64,000 nucleotides of DNA, taken from positions 62,001-126,000 of the forward strand of contig JBBRNR010000009.1 of the NCBI GenBank assembly GCA_038230215.1, given 5' to 3'. The translations under genes and the position numbers were made by a program. Below are positions 25,068 to 37,013 of this stretch, piece by piece (position 1 is the stretch's first letter; each line of letters starts with the position of its first letter). The notes below the pieces were generated by a model. That model searched no databases. It saw only the letters and a list, made by a program, of their open reading frames with translations, and had not been told where the DNA came from. This stretch comes from DASVRZ01 sp038230215 (GTDB lineage Bacteria > Verrucomicrobiota > Verrucomicrobiia > Chthoniobacterales > DASVRZ01).

Positions 25068-25319
25068 TTATTCCGGAACCGTCGGCAAAAGCTCGTTCAG
25101 CTTGGTCTGGAAAACTTTCAGGTCCTCGGCGGTTTTCGTGGATTTTTCAAGCACAATATCGATCAGCTTCGGCACATGCTCTGCGCGGCGCTGAGAAAGC
25201 TCCGCCAGCGCCATCATCACGGCGAGCGAGTTATTGATGTCATGCTTCATTTTCCGGTAGTAGAGAACGAGATCCGCATACTCCTCTGGAGTGGGAAGGG
25301 GTTTGTCGGGTTTGCTCAT
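25068..25319 (-). CDS. Small protein resembling an isolated histidine-kinase DHp helix pair
   Basis: An 83-residue protein with no signal peptide. The segment YYRKMKHDINNSLAVMMALA (residues 20-39) resembles the H-box of histidine kinases (His-Asp-x-x-Asn-x-Leu), here with His26 as the candidate phospho-acceptor. A second helix follows (HVPKLIDIVLEKSTKTAEDL), so the two could form a dimerisation/phosphotransfer hairpin. No ATPase domain follows. It could be a phosphotransfer protein or a structural remnant of a kinase. It diverges from uvrA and precedes the secreted protein gene. Confidence 0.55.
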   Translation of the reverse strand: MSKPDKPLPTPEEYADLVLYYRKMKHDINNSLAVMMALAELSQRRAEHVPKLIDIVLEKSTKTAEDLKVFQTKLNELLPTVPE

Positions 25320-25386
25320 AACGGAAAAGATTCTGGTGACTGGCGGGTGCGTGTGCTTAGGTTGCTATTTCGAGGTTTCACCCCCG

Positions 25387-28265
<2,879 letters not shown>

Positions 28266-28269
<4 letters not shown>

Positions 28270-30686
28270 AAACTGTCGCTGTCAGCCTCATTCTGCTAAC
28301 CTCCGCCGCGCTGGCGCAGGAAGCCCCATTGTTTCAACAAGCCGAGGCCGCGCTCCACGAGGGCATTCCACAAGTCGGAATCCAAAAGCTTCAACTTTAT
28401 CTAACTCAAAACCTTTCCGCCGATGAAAATCGACGCGTGAATCTGGAGCTGGCCCAAGCTTTTCTAACCATCAAAAAGACAGACGCCGCGCGTGAATTGC
28501 TGGGCAGGATTTCACCTGGTGAGGACGTGCAATATTGGGTTGTCCAGTCTTATCTGACCGACAACAACTGGCACGAAGTCATCGAAAAACTGCGCCCACT
28601 GCCATCTCCCGAGTCAGCCTTTTATGCCCGGGATATTTTTGCCCGTGCCGAGGCGAAACGAGGCATGGGACAACTCCAGTCGGCCTCTGCGGATTACGAA
28701 TTGATCGAGAACGATCCGATGTTAGGAAGCGCCGCGCAATTACGAAGAGCCGACATCTCTCTGCAAACACTGCCTAATGTTTTAGTGAAGCTAACAGTTT
28801 CTAAGAGTCCATCGCCTGCGGCCACTTTATTGACCGCCCAAAGCTGTCTTCTCGCCAGGGATTACAAAAATGCCGAGTATCATTTTCGTTCACTGCTGGA
28901 TCATCCATCTGGACTAACATCGTCCCAATACGCTGCGCTCCACTTGGGACTGGCCCGCGCCCTGGTGGAGCAAATTCACCTGGATGACGCAGGCGATTTG
29001 CTTGAAAAATTCATCGAGGAGCGGCCGCGCCACGAGCAACTTCCCGAGGTCTTCACCGAACTCAACACGATTTATCAAAAGCAAAGTAACCCGTCGCAAA
29101 ATCCACTGCGTCATTGGAGCCGCGATGCGGTGAACCCGGCGCGGCAGGCCCTGGCCATTTATTATCAGTCGCAGTTCGACCTTCGCGACAAGGGCTCCGA
29201 CACCGCGTTGGCAACGCTTTCCAGTTGGCTGGACAAGTTTCCGACCCATCCCCTGCGGGCCAGTGTGTTGCTGAAGTATGGCGAACAATTAATCTCCGAA
29301 AATAAGCTTCAAGAAAGCATTCGCCGCCTCAACGAAGGTCTGGCCCTGTCCTCGCTGCCCGCGACTACGGGTGAGTTGCATGCGACTCTGGCCCGGGCTC
29401 TTTTTGCCAATAATCATTTCGCTCTTGCGGCAGCACATTTTAAGCTAGCCTCGCAACTTCTAACCAACTCTGCGCAAAACCTTCTCTACAACAGTGCTCT
29501 TTGTTGGTTGAGGGATTCCAACTTCAAGGAATTTCTGGTGGTCTACCAGAACTTCAGTAGTCTTTTTCCAGAGAGCAGCTTGCGCCGCGATCTGCTCATG
29601 GAGGAAGGGTTTTTTCAAGCTCGCTCTCACGAAATTGACCAGGCAAAAAGCACCCTGAATTTGTTTATTCGCGACTTTCCAGGGCATCCGCGCATTCCCG
29701 ATACCCACCTGGCTTTGGCAGAAATTTCCACCCCAAGTTCTCCGGACGAGGCGGAGCGCCAGCTTTCTCTCGTCGCGCAATCGCTTCCGTCACCGGAGAC
29801 ATCCGAACGCGCTGCCTATCTGAAATTCATTCAACAGATTGACACCAGCAAAACTAATTTCGATGCCAAAAAACAAATCGAGGAATGCGAGATTTTTCTC
29901 AGGCAATATCCCCACTCGAGTTTTGAGGCGGAAGTTAGGTTTAAGTTAGGTGAAGCCCAGTTTTCCGAGAAGGATTACACTACAGCGGGTACGCAGTTTG
30001 AGTTGATCTCAACGAAATTTCCTGAGTCGCCGCTGCTCGAGCAGGCTCGTTTTCTAGCCGGACAATCGGCCATTCGCACGATGAATCCCAGCGCTGTCGA
30101 TGAGGCCATTTCCCTCTTCGAGCAGGTCGTGCGCATGAAGGGTCCGCTCCAGCCTTATGCGCGTTTCGAGCAGGCGACGGTTAAGAAAAACAGTGCGTCC
30201 TACGACGAGGCGATTGTCTTGTATAACGACTTGCTGAGTCAGACCTTGCCTTCCGATTTGTTAGCTTCCACCCTGGCGGCCAAAGCTGAGACGTTCTACT
30301 TGCAGGGAAGCAGCGACCCTAAGAAAATTGTCGCGTCCGTGGAGACTTTTAATCAATTGGCGACACTGCCCAATACTTCGCGCTACTGGAAAAATCTGGC
30401 GCTCTACAAGAAAGGAAAGGCTCTCGAATGGCTGGGCAAAAAAGATGAGATGTTAGCGGCCTACTACGACGCACTCGCGCTGCCGACTGATTCGAATGAA
30501 ACTCCCGAATACTACTGGTTTTATCGCGCTGGATTCGACGCGGCGGAAAGCTTGGAATCCGACGAGCACTGGGAGGCCGCCATCGCCATTTATCGTAAGC
30601 TGGCCGATTCCAAAGGCCCGCGTTCTGCAGAAGCTGCGGAGCGCATCCATCGCCTGAGGCTGGAGCATTTCATTTGGGAGAAATAG
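28266..30686 (+). CDS. Secreted TPR-repeat protein
   Basis: An 806-residue protein with a signal peptide (MKTVAVSLILLTSAALAQ). The rest consists of tandem helical repeats of TPR type over nearly the whole length. Examples are YTTAGTQFELISTKFPESPLLEQARFL-like units near residue 570 and others spaced by about 35-40 residues. It resembles the YbgF/BamD-type tetratricopeptide proteins that act in the periplasm as scaffolds. The ATG overlaps the uvrA TGA by four bases, so translation is coupled, although no shared function with UvrA is obvious. It ends one base before the convergent glycosyltransferase gene. Confidence 0.78.
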
Positions 30687-31865
30687 CTAGTCAACCTGAT
30701 AAATTCGACCTTTCCAAGTAAGCCCCTGCTTTTGATTTTTGCGGTGGCTGTTAATCGCAATCGCCGTGCCTAGCAGAAAGGCCAATGGATGCAGCCACGC
30801 ACTGAGCCAGCTCGACTGGTAACGCAGAGTGAAGATAATGCGAATGAAGATAATCAGCACTATCTGAAAGAGTAACATCAGCCACGAGGCACTGGAGAAA
30901 GGAAGGAAAAGAAAGGGGGCAACGAAGACCAGAAACATCCCAGCATTTCCGAGGCAAAAGAGCGGGAAATTACCCTCGAAAACAGGCCAGGCATTTTTAG
31001 TAAAACCCTCCCAGAGCTGGTCGAAGGATTGATACATTCGGGTGGCAACCAGAGTGCCACCGTCGCAGTTTTTCAGGATCATTCCTTCCAAAGTTTTGCT
31101 GGCAACGAGGCGACCGAGAGCCACGTCCTCGACCATATGATTTCTCACCACCTCGTGACCGCCGATCTGGTCGTAAGCACGGCGGGTGAAGAGAATGTAT
31201 TGGCCATTGGCGACGCCCATCATACGCCATTGTCGTGAGGTTAGACGCCGGCGAACGGCGGGATTTTTTTGGCCTAGAACTAGAAGCCAGTGAGGCAGCA
31301 TTCCCGCTGCGGCTACGAAGAGAATGGGAATGACCAACTTCTCGCTCCAGGTTTTTGTTTCCTGCGCCGGCCACAAGGTTAGCAGATCGGACTTGCAGTC
31401 GAATGCCTCCGCCATGACGGAGCTGAGAGCCTTCGGGGAATGGGCGGTGTCCGCGTCGGTGAAGAGCAGATATTCACCGCGAGCCGCTTGGGAAAGCTGG
31501 TGGCAGGCCCACGGTTTTCCCACCCATCCGGCTGGAAGCGGCAACCCGGAAAGAATGCGAAATTTTCCTTCATGAATGAAACCTAACTCGCCTGCAATTT
31601 TGGCGGTCCGGTCGCTGGATTGGTCGTCGAGTAGAATGATCTCGTAGTTGAGATAATCTTGGGCTTGCAACGAACGCAGGCAACGCTCGATGCCCGCCTC
31701 TTCGTTGCGCGCCGGAACCAGAATGGACACCAGCGGACTTTGATCCGGATGAGTTTTTTTCGGAGTGAGACGGGGAACCGCAAGTTGATTCAGCAGAAAA
31801 TTAATCAAGATCACCACGAGAACTAACACCACGAGCAGGTGATAGAGAAAAATGACGTTGCTCAT
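30687..31865 (-). CDS. Family 2 glycosyltransferase, membrane-bound (HpnB-like)
   Basis: A 392-residue enzyme with an N-terminal membrane helix (residues 4-22) and a GT-A domain: VSILVPARNEEAGIERCL, DDQSSDRT, the metal-binding FTDADTAHS and EDVALG. Three to four C-terminal membrane helices follow. The layout matches glycosyltransferases found with hopanoid synthesis genes (HpnB) and related lipid glycosyltransferases. I place the start at the ATG 31863-31865, which overlaps the panB stop by 4 bp; a longer reading would extend into panB. It is the last gene of the dapF-panB operon. Confidence 0.82.
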   Translation of the reverse strand: MSNVIFLYHLLVVLVLVVILINFLLNQLAVPRLTPKKTHPDQSPLVSILVPARNEEAGIERCLRSLQAQDYLNYEIILLDDQSSDRTAKIAGELGFIHEGKFRILSGLPLPAGWVGKPWACHQLSQAARGEYLLFTDADTAHSPKALSSVMAEAFDCKSDLLTLWPAQETKTWSEKLVIPILFVAAAGMLPHWLLVLGQKNPAVRRRLTSRQWRMMGVANGQYILFTRRAYDQIGGHEVVRNHMVEDVALGRLVASKTLEGMILKNCDGGTLVATRMYQSFDQLWEGFTKNAWPVFEGNFPLFCLGNAGMFLVFVAPFLFLPFSSASWLMLLFQIVLIIFIRIIFTLRYQSSWLSAWLHPLAFLLGTAIAINSHRKNQKQGLTWKGRIYQVD

Positions 31866-32626
31866 CTCTCTTCCGCGAGAGCCGTTAGATAGTCTCGCGC
31901 CGCTTGGCTGATCTGACCCGCCACATCGGCTCTTACCCTGGCAAACTTGGGCGTGAACCACGGGAAGAACCCGATCAGATCGTGCGTGACCAGAATCTGC
32001 CCGTCACATTCTTTTCCAGCGCCGATGCCGATGGTGGGAATGGCCACGGACTGGCTGATGAGGCGGGCGACTTCGGGTACTATCAGTTCCAATACGATGG
32101 CACTCGCCCCTGCTTTTTCGACGGCGAGCGCCTCTTCTAACAATCGGGCCGCGTCGGCCTCGGACTTGCCCTTAATCTTGTATCCGCCCTCCTCACGTAC
32201 GTGCTGGGGTAGCATTCCCAAGTGGGCCACGGTGGGAATTCCATGCTGGGTGAGAGCGGAGATTTCATCAATGTGGGCACCCTCAAGCTTGACGGCTTTC
32301 GCGCCGGCTTCGATCAACTGGCGGGACGACTCCATCGCCATGTTAGGAGAATTGTAAGAGCCGAAGGGTAAATCAGCGACGACCAAGGCACGCCGGGCGG
32401 CGCGTGCCACGGGCCGGGTGTGATGGATGATGTCGGCCAGGGTGACTTCCGTAGTATCCGGCATTCCGAGCACCACCATGCCGAGGGAATCACCGACTAA
32501 CAAAAGATCAATCCCGGCTTCATCCAATAATTTCGCTGTGGGAAAATCATAGGCTGTCAGGGCCGAAATGCGGTGACCGGCCCGCTTCATTTCCATAAGA
32601 CCCGATGCAGAAACGACGTCCATCAT
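31862..32626 (-). CDS. panB: 3-methyl-2-oxobutanoate hydroxymethyltransferase
   Basis: PanB makes ketopantoate from 2-oxoisovalerate and methylene-tetrahydrofolate, the first committed step of pantothenate synthesis. The 254-residue protein has LTAYDFPTAKLLDEAGID, the metal-binding VGDSLGMVVLG, ADLPFGSY, EGAH, the catalytic Glu in VLELIVP and TIGIGAG. The start can be either of two adjacent ATGs (32626 or 32623). It overlaps folK by 4 bp (ATGA). The pairing with folK makes metabolic sense because both concern folate-dependent one-carbon chemistry. Confidence 0.95.
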   Translation of the reverse strand: MMDVVSASGLMEMKRAGHRISALTAYDFPTAKLLDEAGIDLLLVGDSLGMVVLGMPDTTEVTLADIIHHTRPVARAARRALVVADLPFGSYNSPNMAMESSRQLIEAGAKAVKLEGAHIDEISALTQHGIPTVAHLGMLPQHVREEGGYKIKGKSEADAARLLEEALAVEKAGASAIVLELIVPEVARLISQSVAIPTIGIGAGKECDGQILVTHDLIGFFPWFTPKFARVRADVAGQISQAARDYLTALAEER

Positions 32627-33123
32627 AATCTAACTCCCAAGGGATTAATACTCGAATCCTGAGGTAAAGAGGTTAGCAAATCGGCGATGCTAACATTTTT
32701 TCCAGGAAGAATTTTTCCCGGCGCGATCTCGGCTAGAGGTTCTAACACGAAACGGCGCAGGTGCAGACGTGGGTGCGGGATAATTACCTCCTCGTTGTTG
32801 AGAGTTAGATTTCCACAATAAAGAATATCGAGATCGATGGGACGCGAGGCGTTGCGCGGGCGTTTGTCTGGACGCCCCATCTGGCGTTCGATGGCTTGCA
32901 AGGTGTCGAGGAGCGCTGCGACGTGGCCGTCGTATTCCACCTCCATGACGGCGTTGAGATAGGCGGGCGTGTCGGGCGCGCAATCGACCGGAGCAGTTTC
33001 ATAGACACCGGAAAAAAGAGTGGGTTCGCTGATACCGGGCTGGGCTAGAACCGCGTCGCGACCCAGGCGTAGATTCGCCAGCCTGTCGCCCAGATTGGTG
33101 CCCAAGGCGATGCCGGTGCGCAT
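32623..33123 (-). CDS. folK: 2-amino-4-hydroxy-6-hydroxymethyldihydropteridine pyrophosphokinase
   Basis: FolK (HPPK) transfers pyrophosphate from ATP to 6-hydroxymethyl-dihydropterin in folate synthesis. The 166-residue protein begins GIALGTNLGDRLANL, and has YETAPVDC, YLNAVMEVEY and the PROSITE-type motif RNASRPIDLDILY (about residues 85-97) with the two metal-binding Asp residues, then IPHPRLHLRRFVL. I start at the ATG 33121-33123, 5 bp after the dapB stop, because the longer frame runs into dapB. A 4-bp overlap couples it to panB. Confidence 0.94.
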   Translation of the reverse strand: MRTGIALGTNLGDRLANLRLGRDAVLAQPGISEPTLFSGVYETAPVDCAPDTPAYLNAVMEVEYDGHVAALLDTLQAIERQMGRPDKRPRNASRPIDLDILYCGNLTLNNEEVIIPHPRLHLRRFVLEPLAEIAPGKILPGKNVSIADLLTSLPQDSSINPLGVRL

Positions 33124-33128
33124 GGCTT

Positions 33129-33869
33129 TTACTCCAATCCGAGAACGTGCTGCATGGTGTAAAGACCCGGCGGCTGATTCCGAGCCCATTTCGCAGCGTG
33201 GATGGAACCTTTCGCAAAGGTGTCACGGCTGGAAGCTTTATGCGTGAGTTCGACGCGCTCGCCGATGTTGGCAAAGATGACGGTGTGATCTCCAACGACA
33301 TCGCCGCCACGAATGGCGTGCATGCCGATTTCATTGGAAGTCCGCTCACCGACCATGCCTTCGCGTCCGTGGCGAATGTCGCTGGCGTATTGCAGGTTCC
33401 GGACTTCGGTTAGGATCTCGGCGAGTCCGCGCGCGGTGCCGCTGGGAGCGTCTTTTTTAAGGCGATGATGCATCTCGACGACTTCGAGATCGAACTCGGG
33501 GCCGAGAATTTCCGCAGCCTTGCGTGTGAGCCAGAAGAGGGTGTTGACGCCGACGCTGTAGTTCGGCGCGAAGACGATGGGAATGATTCTCGCGGTCTCG
33601 GCGATCTGGGCGCGGACGGCTTCGGACTGGCCGGTGGTGCCGATGATGAGGATTTTTTTGGCCTCAACGCTGCGTTCCAACACGCGGGCGGTGACGTCAG
33701 CATGGGTGAAATCGATGATCGCATCCGAGTTAGGGAGCGCTGCAACTAGCTCGGCGTCGGATTCTGCTTCGCCGGTGACCTCGACAGCAGAATCGGTTTC
33801 CGCGCATTCGATGATGGCGCGGCCCATGCGGCCCTTGGCGCCGTTAATGAGTAAACGGAGCGGATGCAT
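33129..33869 (-). CDS. dapB: 4-hydroxy-tetrahydrodipicolinate reductase
   Basis: DapB reduces the DapA product with NAD(P)H in the lysine/diaminopimelate pathway. The 246-residue protein has the nucleotide-binding start LLINGAKGRMGRAIIE, IIGTTGQ, and NYSVGVNTLFWL. The catalytic EMHHRLKKDAPSGTA carries the His pair and Lys. Length is normal. Its ATG shares one base with the dapA stop (TAATG), so the two are coupled. With dapA and dapF in the same run, this supplies diaminopimelate for peptidoglycan. Confidence 0.96.
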   Translation of the reverse strand: MHPLRLLINGAKGRMGRAIIECAETDSAVEVTGEAESDAELVAALPNSDAIIDFTHADVTARVLERSVEAKKILIIGTTGQSEAVRAQIAETARIIPIVFAPNYSVGVNTLFWLTRKAAEILGPEFDLEVVEMHHRLKKDAPSGTARGLAEILTEVRNLQYASDIRHGREGMVGERTSNEIGMHAIRGGDVVGDHTVIFANIGERVELTHKASSRDTFAKGSIHAAKWARNQPPGLYTMQHVLGLE

Positions 33870-34744
33870 TAGGAAAGGAGTGAGAGTTTTTCGAGCGTGT
33901 CGCGGAGAACCTTAGTGGTCGCCGGAGCCATTTCGCAGAGCGGAAGCCGGACCTCGGCGGTCATTTTTCCCATCCATTGCAGGGCGGTTTTGGTCGGAAC
34001 CGGATTGGGCTCGATGAAGAGGTTTTTGAAAAGCGGCGCGTAGAAGCGATGGAGCGCGAGTGCCTCGGCGGTGCGACCAGCACGATATGCGGCGACCATT
34101 TTGGCCACCTCGCCGGGGATGATATTGGAAGCGACGCTGACGACACCCACGGCGCCGACGCTGAGGAAGGGGAGCGTCAATGAATCGTCGCCGGAAAGGA
34201 TGGTGAAATCTTCCGGAACCGCCATGCAAAGCTGACTCGTGCGGTCCACGCTGCCGCCGGCTTCTTTCAATGAGACGATGTTAGAAATCTCAGCCAGGCG
34301 AACGACCGTTTCGATGGCAATTTCACCGCCGGTCCGACCCGGAATGCTGTAAAGCATGATCGGCAGCGGGACTACCCGGGCAATGGCTTGGTAGTGGCGA
34401 AAGAGTCCCTCCTGCGACGGCTTGTTGTAGTAAGGATTGACGATGAGCAACCCGTCCACGCCTTTGTCGGCGGCTTGCTCCGACTGCCAGATCGCTTCCG
34501 AAGTGGAGTTGGAACCGGTGCCCGCGATGACTTTGACCCGGCCCTTGGCGTAGCGAACCGCAAGCTCAATGAGGCGGACATGCTCCTCGAGATCGACGGT
34601 GGGCGATTCACCGGTGGTGCCGACCGGGACGATGCCGTCGACGCCGCCAGCGACTTGTCCCTCAATCAATTCTTCAAAAGCCGCCTCGTCGATTTTGCCG
34701 TCGCGAAACGGAGAGACGAGTGCCGTGTAGGTGCCTGTAAACAT
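33869..34744 (-). CDS. dapA: 4-hydroxy-tetrahydrodipicolinate synthase
   Basis: DapA condenses pyruvate and aspartate semialdehyde at the start of the diaminopimelate branch. The 291-residue TIM barrel has GTTGESPT, the Tyr132 of LYSIPGRTG and the Schiff-base Lys160 in NIVSLKEAGG. All are in the usual places. The start lies 30 bp after the dapF stop, and the end overlaps dapB by one base. Feedback inhibition by lysine is usual for the family but cannot be judged here. Confidence 0.96.
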   Translation of the reverse strand: MFTGTYTALVSPFRDGKIDEAAFEELIEGQVAGGVDGIVPVGTTGESPTVDLEEHVRLIELAVRYAKGRVKVIAGTGSNSTSEAIWQSEQAADKGVDGLLIVNPYYNKPSQEGLFRHYQAIARVVPLPIMLYSIPGRTGGEIAIETVVRLAEISNIVSLKEAGGSVDRTSQLCMAVPEDFTILSGDDSLTLPFLSVGAVGVVSVASNIIPGEVAKMVAAYRAGRTAEALALHRFYAPLFKNLFIEPNPVPTKTALQWMGKMTAEVRLPLCEMAPATTKVLRDTLEKLSLLS

Positions 34745-34774
34745 GCTGTTCTTTCGCGGTTGAGAGGAAAAAGA

Positions 34775-35584
34775 TCAACCGCCGATTTCGATTTCGCCGT
34801 CGAAGACGAAATCCGCCGGGCCGGTGAGGGTCACGTTGTCGAAATGCGCACCCGTCCGCACAAATCCGACTTCCAATGTTTCGCCGCCGCGCACGTCGAC
34901 CGCGATCGGACTTCCAATGCCATGCACCAGCGCATGGATCAGGGCGGCCGCGACGACACCGGTGCCGCAGGCCAGCGTCTCACCTTCCACGCCGCGTTCG
35001 TAGGTGCGAACCGCGATGACGTGATTGGAAAGCTTTTTTACAAAGTTGACGTTCGTCCCGCGTGGTTGAAATGCCTCGTGCCAGCGAACAGCGGCTCCAC
35101 GCTTGCAGACATCGACCCGCTCCAGATGATCGACGAACTCGACTGCGTGCGGCACGCCGGTGTTGATGAAATGAATCTGCGCTGTCTCCCCGTCGATCTC
35201 CACTGCGCGATCCAGAAGCAGGTCGTGAGGCGCAGACATGGTGAGCGTGACCAGTTGGTCGATGATTTCGGCCTCAATGACGCCGGCCTGTGTTTCAAAA
35301 TTTAACTTCGCAGCCGAACCCGAGACCTGATGCGCAAAGCGGGCAAAACAGCGAGCGCCGTTGCCGCACATCTCGGCCTCGCCACCGTCGCTGTTGTAGT
35401 AGCGCATCCGAAAATCAGCGCCACTTTGCGCGGGCTCAACCAATAAAATCCCGTCGGCTCCGATTCCGCGATGCCGGTCGCAAATGCGCACGATCTGCCG
35501 GACGCTGAGTTGGAGTGCACCGTCGCGATTGTCGAACATGACGAAATCGTTGCCCGCACCGTTCATTTTCTGAAACTTCACCAT
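34775..35584 (-). CDS. dapF: Diaminopimelate epimerase
   Basis: DapF converts LL- to meso-diaminopimelate with two cysteines as acid/base pair. Both are present: Cys73 in EMCGNGARCFARF and Cys207 in LACGTGVVAAAL. The 269-residue protein starts VKFQKMNGAGNDFVMFDN, the typical beginning. It is the first gene of the minus-strand operon that runs through dapA, dapB, folK and panB to the glycosyltransferase. The operon promoter should lie in the 139 bp between this start and the divergent gene at 35724. Confidence 0.96.
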   Translation of the reverse strand: MVKFQKMNGAGNDFVMFDNRDGALQLSVRQIVRICDRHRGIGADGILLVEPAQSGADFRMRYYNSDGGEAEMCGNGARCFARFAHQVSGSAAKLNFETQAGVIEAEIIDQLVTLTMSAPHDLLLDRAVEIDGETAQIHFINTGVPHAVEFVDHLERVDVCKRGAAVRWHEAFQPRGTNVNFVKKLSNHVIAVRTYERGVEGETLACGTGVVAAALIHALVHGIGSPIAVDVRGGETLEVGFVRTGAHFDNVTLTGPADFVFDGEIEIGG

Positions 35585-35723
35585 TTGTCATTGGTTATCA
35601 GAGACTTGCGTCGAGAGCAAGTGGAGGCATGGATTTATCTTTTCCAAGGGGTAATTTCCAGTTGCGGAGCTGGGAAAACCTGTCTAACTTCCCGCCCCTC
35701 GAAAACCACACTACCTCAAGTTT

Positions 35724-35879
35724 ATGTCCCAACATCGCAGTCTCAAAGGTGCCAGCAAAATTGCGGCAAAACGTAATGTCCTCAAGCGTTTCGAACGCGT
35801 TGACCTGCTGAAAAAGCGCGGCCAATTCAAGGATGGCGACAAGGTTATGGGTCTGGTAAAGACCATGCCCGAGGCATAA
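35724..35879 (+). CDS. PVC-type small basic protein
   Basis: A 51-residue, strongly basic protein beginning MSQHRSLKGASKIAAKRNVL, with KRFERVDLLKKRGQFKDGD and a short tail. The size and the pattern of an N-terminal basic stretch, RNVLxRxER and KxxGxxKDG resemble the small basic protein described for Chlamydiae, Verrucomicrobia and Planctomycetes (TIGR04137-like), whose function is unknown; a ribosome or RNA association has been suggested from its size and charge. It lies 14 bp before the pseudouridine synthase gene and probably shares its transcript, which fits an RNA-related role. It is short enough to be missed by gene finders. Confidence 0.82.
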   Translation: MSQHRSLKGASKIAAKRNVLKRFERVDLLKKRGQFKDGDKVMGLVKTMPEA

Positions 35880-35893
35880 CCAGCCAAGTTTTC

Positions 35894-36634
35894 ATGCGCC
35901 TGAACCGTTTTCTGGCGTCAGCCGGACTCGGCTCGCGCCGCTCGTGCGAAACCCTCATCAGCGAGGGAAAAGTAACCATCAATGGCCGAGTCTGCGTTGC
36001 GCTGGCCACGGAAGTAGTGCCCGAAGACCACGTCAAGGTCGGCAACAAACTCGTCCACGTCGAGCAGCCAACTTACGTGATATTGAACAAGCCGCGTGGC
36101 TATGTGACGACGATGGACGATGAATTTGGTCGTCGCACGATTGAAGATTTACTGCCCAGAAACTGGCCCCGGCTTTTCCATGTGGGCCGTCTCGACATGG
36201 ACAGCGAAGGGCTGCTTCTTCTGACCAATGACGGCGAACTCTCCCAGAAGTTGACGCATCCCAGGCACAAGATCGAGAAGGAATACGAGGTGCTCCTCGA
36301 CAAACCTTATGATTCGGATCTAACTCCGAAGCTTATAAAAGGCATCGTTCTCGAGCAGGGCCGTGCGAAAATCGAGCGTCTGCAAATCGTCAAACCCCAC
36401 CACCTGCGCGTGGTGCTGGCGCAGGGATTGAAACGTCAGATTCGCCTCATGTTTGCCTCCATCGGCTACGAAGTCATGCGTCTTTGCCGCACGCGGATCG
36501 GCCCGATTCGACTTGGGGAGCTGCCCTCCGGGAGCTACCGGCTTTTGACCGCGCGCGAGTTGCGTTTGATTCACGAGCATCTGACGCAAAAACCCGCCAT
36601 CGAGCGCATTCGGCACGCCGAGGCTCGCGGCTGA
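35894..36634 (+). CDS. RsuA/RluB-family pseudouridine synthase
   Basis: A 246-residue enzyme with an N-terminal S4 RNA-binding domain (MRLNRFLASAGLGSRRSCE, residues 1-60). The catalytic domain of the RsuA/RluB/RluE/RluF group has NKPRGYVTTM, the active Asp in HVGRLDMDSEGLLLLTNDG, and EKEYEVLLD. It makes pseudouridine in rRNA. The S4 domain and length fit RsuA or RluB; I cannot separate the two, though RluB-type is more frequent. It follows the small basic protein gene by 14 bp and ends one base before a convergent minus-strand gene. Confidence 0.92.
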   Translation: MRLNRFLASAGLGSRRSCETLISEGKVTINGRVCVALATEVVPEDHVKVGNKLVHVEQPTYVILNKPRGYVTTMDDEFGRRTIEDLLPRNWPRLFHVGRLDMDSEGLLLLTNDGELSQKLTHPRHKIEKEYEVLLDKPYDSDLTPKLIKGIVLEQGRAKIERLQIVKPHHLRVVLAQGLKRQIRLMFASIGYEVMRLCRTRIGPIRLGELPSGSYRLLTARELRLIHEHLTQKPAIERIRHAEARG

Positions 36635-36635
36635 C

Positions 36636-37010
36636 TCACGGCACGAGCGACGCCTTCGGGATCTGATAAGTGTCGCCGACTTTCAACCGGTTGTAATCTT
36701 CCTCGCTGAGGCGAACATTGTAAATTTCCTGCGAGTCGCGGGCTTTGACACTCATATAATACAGCCCGGCCTGATCGTTCCGCCGCACTCCCCCTCCCCC
36801 GATGGTCAGTTGCGTTTCGGGACGCGGAACGAATTTCTTCTCCACTACTTCTCCAGTAATGGCCGTCTCACTCGAGTTGTTGGCCAGCTTCATCACGGCG
36901 TAGCCCACCAGCGCGATCACCAGCAACGCGCCGAGCACTGCGAGAATGATTTCGCGCTTGCTGGCACCGGACGGAATGACGCGTCGCGGGTCTGGCAGCG
37001 GGGCGGACAT
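36636..37010 (-). CDS. Membrane-anchored hypothetical protein
   Basis: A 124-residue protein with a cytoplasmic basic N-terminus (about 20 residues), one transmembrane helix (IILAVLGALLVIALVGYAVM, residues 21-40) and an extracytoplasmic domain of mainly beta strands. The strands include TAITGEVVEKKFVPRPE and GLYYMSVKAR followed by YNVRLSEEDYNRLKVGD. It starts 3 bp after the AI-2E-type permease stop, so the two are co-transcribed. I recognise no family. Confidence 0.6.
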   Translation of the reverse strand: MSAPLPDPRRVIPSGASKREIILAVLGALLVIALVGYAVMKLANNSSETAITGEVVEKKFVPRPETQLTIGGGGVRRNDQAGLYYMSVKARDSQEIYNVRLSEEDYNRLKVGDTYQIPKASLVP

Positions 37011-37013
37011 CAG

